Of a stretch of DNA of 53,586 bases, positions 27,901-35,525 are shown piece after piece. The number at the start of each line of letters is the position of its first letter. Position 1 is the first letter of the stretch. The DNA lies in the NCBI RefSeq assembly GCF_002939385.1, contig NZ_MULI01000048.1, positions 1 through 53,586 on the forward strand, written 5' to 3'. The notes below the pieces were generated by a model. The model was given only the letters and a program-made list of their open reading frames with translations, had not been told where the DNA came from and searched no databases. Position numbers and translations under genes: made by a program. The stretch comes from Streptomyces sp. MH60. GTDB lineage: Bacteria > Actinomycetota > Actinomycetes > Streptomycetales > Streptomycetaceae.

Positions 27901-28008
27901 TCGTCCTCACCTGATTCCGGGTCGTGGCCGTGCCGCGCCCGGTTGGAGCCGCACGGCGGTGCATTGCTGTACGTACATGCGCACACATCCTGGCGATGGT
28001 GTGTGTAG

Positions 28009-28081
28009 CAGGGCCGGAGGGACTTGAACCCCCAACCGCTGGTTTTGGAGACCAGTGCTCTACCAATTGAGCTACGACCCT
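28009..28081 (-). tRNA. tRNA-Trp (CCA anticodon)
   Basis: 73-nt cloverleaf on the minus strand. The acceptor AGGGTCG pairs with CGGCCCT (one G-U), the discriminator is G, the D-arm is GCTC..GAGC, the anticodon loop CTCCAAA gives CCA, and the T-arm is GGGGGTTCAAGTCCCTC. The 3' CCA is not encoded. It lies 108 bp upstream of secE on the same strand. Confidence 0.97.
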
Positions 28082-28208
28082 TTGTTCGTCCCCCAACGTA
28101 CCGCATACGCCCGGATGCTCGGTGTGCACCGGGTGATCGCGGGCCGCTGAAGGCCAACGAGGTGAGAGTGTACGTGCTCACGGGCCGGGCGTCGAACAGA
28201 AAGCGCGT

Positions 28209-28275
28209 CCGGACTGATGTTCAGGGTGTGGCCCGGACTGGAGTTCAGGTCCTGGACCGGTCCGGGTTCAGTCCG
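28209..28275. repeat. Degenerate 24-bp direct repeat plus inverted copy upstream of aspC
   Basis: CCGGACTGATGTTCAGG (28209-28225) recurs 24 bp later as CCGGACTGGAGTTCAGG (28233-28249). A third, inverted partial copy (GGTTCAGTCCG) ends at 28275. The array ends 46 bp before the aspC start and could contain regulator sites or be relic sequence. Confidence 0.5.
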
Positions 28276-28321
28276 TGAAACCCCTGTGCCCGGGAGGTTT
28301 CCGGTCTGGAACGATGGGGTC

Positions 28322-29548
28322 ATGAGCGCTGCAACCCCTCCCACCGAGCGCCGGGTCTCCGCCCGAGTCGGCGCGATCTCCGAGTCCGCGACCCTCGCCG
28401 TGGACGCCAAGGCGAAGGCCCTCAAGGCCGCCGGACGTCCCGTGATCGGCTTCGGCGCGGGTGAACCCGACTTCCCGACGCCGGACTACATCGTCGAGGC
28501 CGCCGTCGAGGCGTGCAAGAACCCGAAGTTCCACCGCTACACGCCGGCCGGCGGGCTGCCCGAGCTGAAGGCCGCCATCGCCGCGAAGACGCTGCGCGAC
28601 TCCGGCTACGAGGTCGACCCGTCGCAGATCCTCGTCACCAACGGCGGAAAGCAGGCCATCTACGAGGCGTTCGCCGCGATCCTCGACCCGGGCGACGAGG
28701 TCATCGTCCCGGCGCCGTACTGGACCACGTACCCCGAGTCGATCCGGCTGGCCGGCGGCGTCCCGGTCGAGGTGGTCGCCGACGAGACGACCGGCTACCG
28801 GGTGACGGTGGAGCAGCTGGAGGCCGCGCGCACCAAGAAGACCAAGGTCGTCCTCTTCGTGTCGCCGTCGAACCCGACGGGCGCGGTGTACAGCGAGGCC
28901 GAGACCGAGGCGATCGGCACGTGGGCCGTCGAGCACGGCCTGTGGGTGCTGACCGACGAGATCTACGAGCACCTCGTCTACGGCGACGCCTTCTCGGTGT
29001 CCCTGCCGGCGCTGCTGCCCGAGCTGCGCGACAAGTGCATCGTGGTCAACGGCGTGGCGAAGACCTACGCGATGACCGGCTGGCGGGTCGGGTGGGTGAT
29101 CGGCCCCAAGGACATCGTCAAGGCCGCGACCAACCTCCAGTCGCACGCCACGTCCAACGTGTCCAACGTCTCCCAGGCGGCGGCGCTGGCCGCGGTCTCC
29201 GGCGACCTGGAGGCGGTGGCGAAGATGCGGGAGGCCTTCGACCGGCGCCGCCAGACCATCGTGCGGATGCTCAACGAGATCGACGGCGTGCTCTGCCCGG
29301 AGCCCGAGGGCGCGTTCTACGCCTACCCGTCGGTGAAGGCGCTGCTCGGCAAGGAGATCCGCGGCAAGCGTCCGCAGGACTCGGTCGAGCTGGCCGCGCT
29401 CATCCTGGAGGAGGCCGAGGTCGCCGTGGTGCCGGGTGAGGCCTTCGGCACGCCGGGGTACCTGCGGCTGTCGTACGCGCTCGGGGACGAGGACCTCGTC
29501 GAGGGCGTGAGCCGGATCCAGAAGCTGCTGGCGGAGGCGCGGGACTGA
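28322..29548 (+). CDS. aspC: Class I pyridoxal-phosphate aminotransferase (aspartate aminotransferase)
   Basis: 408 aa from the ATG at 28322. It is a fold-type I enzyme with GFGAGEPDFPTPDYI near the N-terminus, the phosphate/PLP contacts NGGKQAIYEAF, the substrate-loop PAPYWTTYPES, VSPSNPTGAVYS, and Asp/Tyr in LTDEIYEHLVYG. The Schiff-base lysine lies in VNGVAKTYAMTGWRVGW and the carboxylate-binding Arg in LRLSYAL. These match the 1-gamma subgroup of aspartate aminotransferases, transferring amino groups between aspartate/glutamate and 2-oxo acids. A perfect 16-bp terminator follows. A related role such as prephenate aminotransferase activity is possible for this subgroup and cannot be excluded by eye. 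Confidence 0.88.
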   Translation: MSAATPPTERRVSARVGAISESATLAVDAKAKALKAAGRPVIGFGAGEPDFPTPDYIVEAAVEACKNPKFHRYTPAGGLPELKAAIAAKTLRDSGYEVDPSQILVTNGGKQAIYEAFAAILDPGDEVIVPAPYWTTYPESIRLAGGVPVEVVADETTGYRVTVEQLEAARTKKTKVVLFVSPSNPTGAVYSEAETEAIGTWAVEHGLWVLTDEIYEHLVYGDAFSVSLPALLPELRDKCIVVNGVAKTYAMTGWRVGWVIGPKDIVKAATNLQSHATSNVSNVSQAAALAAVSGDLEAVAKMREAFDRRRQTIVRMLNEIDGVLCPEPEGAFYAYPSVKALLGKEIRGKRPQDSVELAALILEEAEVAVVPGEAFGTPGYLRLSYALGDEDLVEGVSRIQKLLAEARD

Positions 29549-29564
29549 CCGTCCTCCTCCCCCG

Positions 29565-29605
29565 CAGGGCCACACCGGAACGTTCCGGTGTGGCCCTGTT
29601 TGTTT
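29565..29605 (+). terminator. Intrinsic terminator after aspC
   Basis: Perfect 16-bp stem CAGGGCCACACCGGAA (29565-29580) with its complement at 29583-29598. The TTTGTTTG tract follows at 29599. It is one of the clearest intrinsic terminators in the window. Confidence 0.88.
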
Positions 29606-29672
29606 GTGCGAGCAAGACCACGTACGGGGAAAGTGCTGTCGGGCCGGGCGTGTCGTACGGCAGGATCACCAG

Positions 29673-30704
29673 ATGGAGCGTGTACGTGATGTCTCTGAAC
29701 TGCCCAAGGCCCATCTCCACCTGCACTTCACCGGGTCGATGCGGCCCACCACCCTGCTGGAACTGGCCGACAAGCACGGCGTGCGGCTGCCCGAGACGCT
29801 GACCGAGGCGCTGGGCCGCGGGGAGTCGCCGAAGCTGCGGGCGACGGACGAGCGGGGCTGGTTCCGCTTCCAGCGGCTGTACGACGCGGCGCGGTCGTGC
29901 CTCCAGGAGCCCGAGGACATCCAGCGGCTGGTCCGGGAGGCCGCGGAGGAGGACGTGCGGGACGGGTCGGGGTGGCTGGAGATCCAGGTCGATCCGACGT
30001 CGTACGCGCCGCGGCTGGGCGGGCTGATCCCGGCGCTGGAGATCATCCTGGACGCGGTGGAGACGACCGTGCGGGACACCGGGATCGGGATGCGGGTGCT
30101 GGTCGCCGCGAACCGGATGAAGCATCCGCTGGACGCGCGGACGCTGGCGCGGCTGGCGGTGCGGTACGCGGAGCGGGGCGTGGTCGGCTTCGGGCTGTCG
30201 AACGACGAACGGCGCGGGATGGCCCGGGACTTCGACCGGGCGTTCGCGATCGCGCGGGACGGGGGGCTGCTGAGCGCGCCGCACGGCGGTGAGCTGACCG
30301 GTCCGGCGTCGGTGCGGGACTGCCTGGACGACCTGGACGCGGACCGGATCGGGCACGGCGTGCGGGCGGCGGAGGACCCCCGGCTGCTGAAGCGGCTGGC
30401 GGACCGGCAGGTGACGTGCGAGGTGTGCCCGGCGTCGAACGTCGCCCTGGGCGTGTACGAGAAGCCGGAGGACGTGCCGCTGCGGACGCTGTTCGAGGCG
30501 GGGGTGCCGATGGCGCTGGGCGCGGACGACCCGCTGCTGTTCGGGTCCCGGCTGGCCGCCCAGTACGAGATCGCGCGCGAGCACCACGGGTTCACGGACG
30601 CGGAGCTGGCGGAACTGGCGCGCCAGTCGGTACGGGGGTCGGCGGCACCCGAGGACGTGAAGGCGCGGCTGCTGGCCGGGGTGGACGACTGGCTGACGGC
30701 TTAG
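29673..30704 (+). CDS. add: Adenosine deaminase family protein
   Basis: 343 aa from the ATG at 29673. Metal ligands HxH are in PKAHLHLHFTGSM, the catalytic pair is in APHGGEL (His/Glu), another His is in DRIGHGV, and the Asp ligand is in ALGADDPLLFG. The substrate-binding SN is in VVGFGLSNDERRG, and CPASNVALGVY matches the family's 'CPxSNxxlg' block. It should hydrolyse adenosine or a related 6-aminopurine nucleoside to the inosine analogue. The HFTGSM segment, where classical enzymes have HLDGA or HLHLDGS, suggests a bacterial subgroup whose exact substrate may differ. It stands alone between the aspC terminator and the tetR gene converging from the right. Confidence 0.85.
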   Translation: MERVRDVSELPKAHLHLHFTGSMRPTTLLELADKHGVRLPETLTEALGRGESPKLRATDERGWFRFQRLYDAARSCLQEPEDIQRLVREAAEEDVRDGSGWLEIQVDPTSYAPRLGGLIPALEIILDAVETTVRDTGIGMRVLVAANRMKHPLDARTLARLAVRYAERGVVGFGLSNDERRGMARDFDRAFAIARDGGLLSAPHGGELTGPASVRDCLDDLDADRIGHGVRAAEDPRLLKRLADRQVTCEVCPASNVALGVYEKPEDVPLRTLFEAGVPMALGADDPLLFGSRLAAQYEIAREHHGFTDAELAELARQSVRGSAAPEDVKARLLAGVDDWLTA

Positions 30705-30747
30705 GCGAGACGCCGGGCCCCGGCTGCGGGTGGGGGTGGGGCGGGGG

Positions 30748-31353
30748 TCAGCGGAGTCCGTCGAGCAGCGTCCGGGACAGGCGGCGCGCGAACGTGTCGA
30801 CCGGCGGGCGTACGCCGGTCGGGGTCGCGTCGTACGCGAACGCCCGCTGCGCGCACGCCCCCAGCAGGAGCGACGCGGCCGCGAAGGTGTCCGCGTCGCT
30901 CCTGACGCGACCCGCCGCCTGCTCGGCCCGCAGGTAGGCGTCGAGGCCCTCGATCGGCAGGTGCGGCCCGGTGCCCAGCTCGCGCATCGCGTCGTCGTGC
31001 CGGCGCTTGAGCTGGGTCTGCGCGTGCAGCGACGCGGCGATCGGGAAGCTCTGTTCGTAGAAGAGCGCGGCCTGGCGGGCGATCTCCGTCAGGTTGTCCT
31101 CGAGCGGGGCCCGTCCGGGTTCGGCCGCGAGGCCCCGGAGCAGGGGGGTCAGCCGCGGCAGCCGTTCGGACAGCACCCGGATGAAGAGCTCCTCCTTGCT
31201 CGCGAAGTGCTTGTACAGCGCCGCCTCGGAGCAGCCGGCCACCCTGGCGATCTCCTTCGTGGTGGCACGGGCGAGCCCGACGGTCCGCATCAGCTCGTGG
31301 GCGGCGTCCAGGATGCGTTCCCTGGCCGGTTTGGCGGACGGCGTGGCCGGCAT
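30748..31353 (-). CDS. TetR-family transcriptional regulator
   Basis: 201 aa from the ATG at 31353. The N-terminal DNA-binding domain spans residues ~8-55 (ARERILDAAHELMRTVGLARATTKEIARVAGCSEAALYKHFASKEELF), with the canonical TetR recognition helix. The C-terminal ~140 residues are a helical ligand/dimerisation domain. It is divergent from an NAD(P)-binding protein gene. Two palindromic sites built from GTGAGTA/TACTCAC half-sites lie in the shared 133-bp promoter region, so autorepression and repression of the neighbour are likely. The inducer is unknown. Confidence 0.92.
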   Translation of the reverse strand: MPATPSAKPARERILDAAHELMRTVGLARATTKEIARVAGCSEAALYKHFASKEELFIRVLSERLPRLTPLLRGLAAEPGRAPLEDNLTEIARQAALFYEQSFPIAASLHAQTQLKRRHDDAMRELGTGPHLPIEGLDAYLRAEQAAGRVRSDADTFAAASLLLGACAQRAFAYDATPTGVRPPVDTFARRLSRTLLDGLR

Positions 31354-31381
31354 GGCTGCTCCCGTCGGGCTTGACTAGTGG

Positions 31382-31429
31382 GTGAGTACTTACTCACTCT
31401 AGAGGAGACCAGGGTGAGTGAGTACTCAC
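31382..31429. promoter_or_regulatory. Twin TetR-type operators between tetR and the NAD(P)-binding gene
   Basis: Site 1 GTGAGTACTTACTCAC (31382-31397) is a near-perfect palindrome with one central mismatch pair. Site 2 GTGAGTGAGTACTCAC (31414-31429) contains the perfect 12-bp palindrome GTGAGTACTCAC (31418-31429). Their starts are 32 bp apart, about three helical turns. On the minus strand TGGTCT-17 bp-TACTCA could be the tetR promoter across both sites. A TTGACT at 31371-31376 precedes site 1 on the plus strand. Confidence 0.82.
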
Positions 31430-31486
31430 CCACCGACCACCGAGCGCGCCGGACTCGGCCGCGCCGCCGGAACGGAGAAGTACGCC

Positions 31487-32119
31487 ATGAAACTCACCGT
31501 CTTCGGTGCCACGGGAGGCATCGGTCAGGAGATCGTCCGGCAGGCGCTCGACGCCGGACACGAGGTCACGGCCGTCGTACGGGACCCGGCGCGGCTGCCG
31601 GTGACCGGCGCACGTCTGGAGGTGTTCCGGGCGGACCTGGGCGACCCCGCGGCGGTGCGGCCCGCGGTGGCCGGCCGGGACGCCGTGCTGTCCGGGCTGG
31701 GCGCCCGCCGCCGCGCCGACGCCGGGGTCGCGGCCAGGCTGACCCGTACGGTCCTCGACGCGATGGAGGCGGAGGGCGTGCGCCGGCTGCTGGTGGTCAG
31801 TGCCGCTCCGGTCGGGCCGGAGCCGGCGGGCGCGGGGCTGCTGGACCGGGCGGCGCGCGGTGTCGTCTCCGCCGTGCTCAAGGACGTCTACACCGATCTG
31901 CGCGCCATGGAGGCGGAGCTGGCGCGCAGTGCCACGGACTGGACGGCCGTGCGGCCGCCGCGGTTGCAGGACAAGCCGCTGACCGGCCGGTACCGGACGG
32001 TGATCGGCGGCTTCCCGCCCAAGGGCCGTTTCGCGGGCCGCGCCGACGTCGCCCACGCCATGCTCGCCATGACCGAGGACGCGGGGACGGTGAAGCAGGG
32101 CGTCGGGGTGGCCTACTGA
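31487..32119 (+). CDS. NAD(P)-binding atypical short-chain reductase (NmrA/SDR-a5-like)
   Basis: 210 aa from the ATG at 31487 (GGAG 10 bp upstream). The Rossmann nucleotide loop TVFGATGGIGQEIVRQAL is at the N-terminus, followed by an Arg typical of NADP preference (VVRDPARL). It lacks the classical YxxxK of SDRs but has the atypical-SDR landmarks RRLLVVSAAP, TDWTAVRPPRL and a C-terminal RADVAHAML. Such proteins act as NADPH sensors or reductases for quinones or flavins. It is controlled by the divergent TetR through the twin operators (inference), suggesting induction by an electrophile or quinone. Confidence 0.8.
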   Translation: MKLTVFGATGGIGQEIVRQALDAGHEVTAVVRDPARLPVTGARLEVFRADLGDPAAVRPAVAGRDAVLSGLGARRRADAGVAARLTRTVLDAMEAEGVRRLLVVSAAPVGPEPAGAGLLDRAARGVVSAVLKDVYTDLRAMEAELARSATDWTAVRPPRLQDKPLTGRYRTVIGGFPPKGRFAGRADVAHAMLAMTEDAGTVKQGVGVAY

Positions 32120-32171
32120 AGCCGTGCGGCCGGGAGAGGCGTCCCGGCGCCACGGGGGTTCCGGCGGCCGG

Positions 32172-33227
32172 TCACAGGCTCACGCCGACCGTCACCGGTT
32201 CGTTGACCAGCGTGACCCCGAAGGCCTCGTGGACCCCGGCGACGACCTCGCGGGCCAGCGCGAGCAGGTCCTCGGTGGTCGCCTCGCCGCGGTTGGTGAG
32301 GGCGAGGGTGTGCTTGGTGGAGATGCGGGCGGGGCCGGTGCCGTACCCCTTGGTGAAGCCCGCCCTGTCGATCAGCCAGGCCGCGGAGGTCTTGACGCGG
32401 CCCTCCCCGGCCGGGAAGGCGGGCGGCTCCACGGCGTCGCCCAGGCGCTCGGCGACGCGCGAGCGGAAGGCGGCGAACTGCTCGTCCGTGAGGATCGGGT
32501 TGGTGAAGAACGACCCGGCCGACCAGGTGTCGTGGTCCTCGGGGTCCAGCACCATGCCCTTCCCGGCGCGCAGCTTCAGCACCGTCTCCCGGGCGGCCGT
32601 CAGCGGCACCCGGTCGCCCGCCTCGACACCGAGGGCGCGGGCCGTCTCGGCGTAGCGCAGCGGCGCGGAGAGACCGCCGGCGTCCTCCAGCGCGAAGCGG
32701 ACGCGCAGGACGACGTACCGCTCGGGCTCGGCCTTGAAGCGGCTGTGGCGGTAGGAGAAGGCGCAGTCGGCGTTGGACAGGGCGACCGTCTCACGGCTCC
32801 TGCGGTCGTAGGCGGTGACCTCGGTGATCGTGGCGGACACCTCCTGGCCGTACGCCCCGACGTTCTGGATCGGGGTCGCGCCCGCCGAGCCGGGGATGCC
32901 GGCCAGGCACTCGACGCCCGTCAGGCCCGCCTCGACGGTGCGGGCGACGGCGTCGGTCCAGATCTCCCCGGCCGCCAGCTCCAGCGTCGTGCCGTCGAGG
33001 CGCAGGCCGCGGGTGGCGATGTGCAGGGCCGTGCCGTCGAAGCCCTTGTCGCCGATGACCAGATTGGACCCGCCGCCGATCAGCAGCAGCGGGGTCCCGG
33101 TGTCGTCGGCCTCGCGGACGGCGGCGATCACCTCGGCGTCGGTGGTGGCCGTGACCAGCCGGGTCGCGGGCCCGCCCAGGCGGAAGGTGGTCAGCGGGGC
33201 GAGGGGAGCGTCGTGGAGTTCCTGCAC
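32172..33227 (-). CDS. murB: UDP-N-acetylenolpyruvoylglucosamine reductase
   Basis: 351 aa from the GTG at 33227 (VQELHDAPLAPLTTFRLGGP), the length recalled for Streptomyces MurB; a GTG at 33251 would add eight residues. It is an FAD- and NADPH-dependent enzyme making UDP-MurNAc in peptidoglycan synthesis. FAD-binding blocks are LLLIGGGSNLVIGDKGF and GIPGSAGATPIQNVGAYGQEV. The proton-donating Ser is in SAGSFFTNPIL, the substrate loop is in FSYRHSRFK (Tyr/Arg), and the C-terminal Glu is in the NEPVTVG region. The Y-loop marks type I. It converges with the NAD(P)-binding gene. Confidence 0.96.
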   Translation of the reverse strand: MQELHDAPLAPLTTFRLGGPATRLVTATTDAEVIAAVREADDTGTPLLLIGGGSNLVIGDKGFDGTALHIATRGLRLDGTTLELAAGEIWTDAVARTVEAGLTGVECLAGIPGSAGATPIQNVGAYGQEVSATITEVTAYDRRSRETVALSNADCAFSYRHSRFKAEPERYVVLRVRFALEDAGGLSAPLRYAETARALGVEAGDRVPLTAARETVLKLRAGKGMVLDPEDHDTWSAGSFFTNPILTDEQFAAFRSRVAERLGDAVEPPAFPAGEGRVKTSAAWLIDRAGFTKGYGTGPARISTKHTLALTNRGEATTEDLLALAREVVAGVHEAFGVTLVNEPVTVGVSL

Positions 33228-33279
33228 GCGCTCAAGACTACGAGACGGCACCGACAGCCCCGGGCAGCGGGAACACGGG

Positions 33280-33309
33280 CGACGCCCCGACCGGTCGGCC
33301 GGGGCGTCG
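33280..33309 (-). terminator. Hairpin between the DUF3291 gene and murB
   Basis: CGACGCCCCG (33280-33289) pairs perfectly with CGGGGCGTCG (33300-33309). The 10-nt loop holds a self-complementary GACCGGTC core. It starts 27 bp beyond the DUF3291 stop on the minus strand and precedes murB. Confidence 0.65.
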
Positions 33310-33336
33310 TCGCGGGTGCGCGCGTACGCGGGTGCG

Positions 33337-33717
33337 TCACGTCAGGCGTCTGCGCACCTCCGCCCAGCTCACCGGGAGTTCGTCGCTGGACGCGGGCCAG
33401 GAGGCGAACTTCGCGTCCCGCATCTGCGCCGACAGTCCGCGGGAGGTCGGCGCGTGGGTGCCGGAGCGGGCGAAGGTCTTGAGGGCGTCGGGCGACTCCC
33501 AGGCGGAGAGCGTCCAGAAGGTCCGCTTGAAGGGCTCCGCCTTCAGGGAGGCGCCGTACGCTCCGGGCGCGCTGCCCACCTGCCGCCACACGCCCGGCGT
33601 GCGCACCAGGAACCTCAGCGCTCCCCACAGGGTCCGGGTCTCGAAGCGGGAGGCGAAGACGTGGACCTCGGTGGCCCGAGGAGGGCGGTTCGGCACGGTC
33701 CAGGGAAGGGTGGGCAT
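33337..33717 (-). CDS. DUF3291-like dimeric alpha/beta-barrel protein
   Basis: 126 aa from the ATG at 33717 with GAGGAG upstream. Short beta strands and helices are visible: VHVFASRFETRTLWGALRFLVRTPGVWRQV, APGAYGASLKAEPFKRTFWTLSAWESPDALKTFARSGTH, and a C-terminal tryptophan-containing helix (ELPVSWAEVRRRLT). This is the ferredoxin-like fold of DUF3291 and antibiotic-biosynthesis-monooxygenase relatives, with W-x-L-S-x-W as the landmark. No catalytic residues are identifiable. Its promoter region is the AC-rich repeat at 33733-33925. Confidence 0.7.
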   Translation of the reverse strand: MPTLPWTVPNRPPRATEVHVFASRFETRTLWGALRFLVRTPGVWRQVGSAPGAYGASLKAEPFKRTFWTLSAWESPDALKTFARSGTHAPTSRGLSAQMRDAKFASWPASSDELPVSWAEVRRRLT

Positions 33718-33732
33718 GTCGTACTCCTCTCG

Positions 33733-33925
33733 TGTCCTGTGCGTTCGTGTGTGGTGCGTTGTCTGTCGGGCGTTTTGCGTTGTGTGTGGTGCGTTGTCGT
33801 GGGTCTTGCGTTGTGCGTTGTGCGTGGTGCGTCGTGCCTCGTGCGTTGTATGTGGCGCGTCGTGCCCCGTGCGTTGTGTGTGGTGAGTTGCGCGTCGCGC
33901 CTCGTGCGTTGTGGCGCGTTCCGTG
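33733..33925. repeat. GT/AC-rich degenerate minisatellite
   Basis: A strongly strand-asymmetric tract, G/T-rich on plus and A/C-rich on minus. The 9-mer GTGCGTTGT occurs at 33754, 33789, 33813, 33841, 33869 and 33904, giving intervals of 35, 24, 28, 28 and 35 bp. Adjacent units read like CCTCGTGCGTTGT and CCCCGTGCGTTGT. It fills the 217-bp gap between the exporter stop and the DUF3291 start. Plus-strand frames through it give Val/Cys/Arg-rich nonsense, so it is treated as noncoding. Confidence 0.8.
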
Positions 33926-33934
33926 TCGTGCGGC

Positions 33935-35416
33935 TCAGTGCGGGGCCGTCGGGGCGAGGGCCGGTTCGGATGCCGGGGCCGGCTCCGTCGCCGGTGCGGC
34001 CGAGGGTCCCCGGCCCCCGTCGCCGGTGCGGCGGCGCGCCGGGATCACCAGGGCCGCGACGCCGCCGAGGGCCACCACCGCGCCGCCCACGGCGACCGCG
34101 GGTCGCAGTCCGTCCACGAAGGACTGCGCGGACTCGTAGCCGCCCTGCGCGGCGAAGATCGACGACATGACCGCGATGCCTAGCGCGCCGCCCACCTCGC
34201 GCAGCGCGTTGTTGGCGCCGGAGGCGATGCCCTGCTCCTTCGCGGCGACGCTGGACATCACCAGCGCGGAGGCGGGGGCGAAGTAGAGGGCCATACCGAT
34301 CCCGCTGACGATCAGACCGGGCAGCTGGATCGCGTAGGAGGCGTCGGCCGTGATCACGGAGGCGAGGTAGCCGAGGCCGGCCGCCTGGAGGAAGAGTCCG
34401 GCCGCGACGACCGGGCGGCCTCCGATCCGGTCGGAGAGGATGCCGGCGATCGGCGCCACCAGCATCGGCATACCGGTCCAGGGCAGCATGCGCAGGCCCG
34501 CCTCGGTGGGCGAGTAGCCGAGCACGCCCTGCATGTACTGGCTGAGCAGGAAGATCGAGCCGAACATCCCCAGGAACATCAGCAGGCTCGCCGCGTTGAC
34601 GCCGGCGAACGCACGGGAGCGGAACAGCCGCATCGGCAGCATGGGGTTCTTGGCGCGGGTGCTGTAGAGGACGAAGCCGGCGAGCAGCGCGGCCCCGGCG
34701 AACAGGGCGGTCAGCACCACGGCGCCGGTCCAGCCGTCGGCGGGTCCGCGGACCAGGCCGTAGACGATGCCGAAGAGTCCGCCGCTGGCGAGCACGGTGC
34801 CGGGTATGTCGAGCGGGGCACCGGTGCCGTGCGACTCGGCGAGGCGGAGGCGGGCGAGGGGCAGCAGGGCCAGGCCCAGCGGAACGTTCAGCCAGAAGAT
34901 CAACTGCCAGGAGATGTGCTCGGTGAGGCTGCCGCCGACCAGCGGCCCGGAGGCCACGGCGAGCCCGTTGACGGCACCCCAGATGCCGTACGCCATCCCG
35001 CGGCGTTCGGCGGGTACCGCGGCCGTGAGCAGGGTCAGCGTCAGCGGCATCATGATCGCCGCACCGACGCCCTGCACCGCGCGGGCGGCGATGAGCGAGT
35101 CGATGCCGGGCGCCAGGGCCGCGGCGGCGGAGGCCCCGGTGAAGACGGTGAGGCCGACCAGGAAGAGCCTGCGGCGGCCGAAACGGTCACCGAGGGCCGC
35201 GCCGAACATCAGGAGGACGGCGAAGGTGAGCGTGTAGGCGCTGACGGTCCATTCCAGGTCGTGCAGCGCGCCGCCCAGGTCCTCGCGGATGGAGGGCAGG
35301 GCGGTGGTGACGACGAGGTTGTCCAGGGCCGCCATGAAACCGGCGACGCTGGTGATGACGAGGGCCCAGGCCGCTCCCCCACCCCGAGCGTTCCGACGTA
35401 CTCCGAGCTGTGACAT
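33935..35416 (-). CDS. MFS multidrug exporter, EmrB/QacA (DHA2) family
   Basis: 493 aa from the ATG at 35416 (GGGGGAGAG upstream). Fourteen membrane helices can be traced. Motif D1 is in the first helix region (FMAALDNLVVTTALPSIREDL), motif A is GDRFGRRRLFLVG after helix 2, and motif C is GPLVGGSLTEHISWQLIFWLNVPLG. The last ~40 residues are a Pro/Ala/Glu-rich cytoplasmic tail. It exports hydrophobic or cationic drugs by proton antiport. A TetR gene lies divergently, and a TTAGT-type operator is located 36-53 bp before this start. Confidence 0.9.
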   Translation of the reverse strand: MSQLGVRRNARGGGAAWALVITSVAGFMAALDNLVVTTALPSIREDLGGALHDLEWTVSAYTLTFAVLLMFGAALGDRFGRRRLFLVGLTVFTGASAAAALAPGIDSLIAARAVQGVGAAIMMPLTLTLLTAAVPAERRGMAYGIWGAVNGLAVASGPLVGGSLTEHISWQLIFWLNVPLGLALLPLARLRLAESHGTGAPLDIPGTVLASGGLFGIVYGLVRGPADGWTGAVVLTALFAGAALLAGFVLYSTRAKNPMLPMRLFRSRAFAGVNAASLLMFLGMFGSIFLLSQYMQGVLGYSPTEAGLRMLPWTGMPMLVAPIAGILSDRIGGRPVVAAGLFLQAAGLGYLASVITADASYAIQLPGLIVSGIGMALYFAPASALVMSSVAAKEQGIASGANNALREVGGALGIAVMSSIFAAQGGYESAQSFVDGLRPAVAVGGAVVALGGVAALVIPARRRTGDGGRGPSAAPATEPAPASEPALAPTAPH

Positions 35417-35451
35417 CTCTCCCCCAGAGGGTGTTCACTTGTCGTGACAGA

Positions 35452-35469
35452 TTAGTGATCGATGACTAA
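35452..35469. promoter_or_regulatory. TetR-type operator upstream of the MFS exporter
   Basis: TTAGTGATCGATGACTAA is an 18-bp near-perfect palindrome. It shares 15 of 18 positions with the site TTAGTGATTGAGCACTAA in the tetR promoter (36126-36109, minus strand). It overlaps a possible exporter -10 (TAATCT, minus strand). This indicates repression by the adjacent TetR. Confidence 0.82.
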
Positions 35470-35525
35470 CTTTCACGGGCGTGCGGAAGCGGGCGCACCC
35501 GCCCCCTCACCCCCCTTGCGCACTC

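Noticed and set aside
33332..34139. Val/Cys/Arg-rich plus-strand frames through the AC/GT repeat
   Set aside because: They are translations of the low-complexity repeat, with no start signal and no counterpart in other frames.
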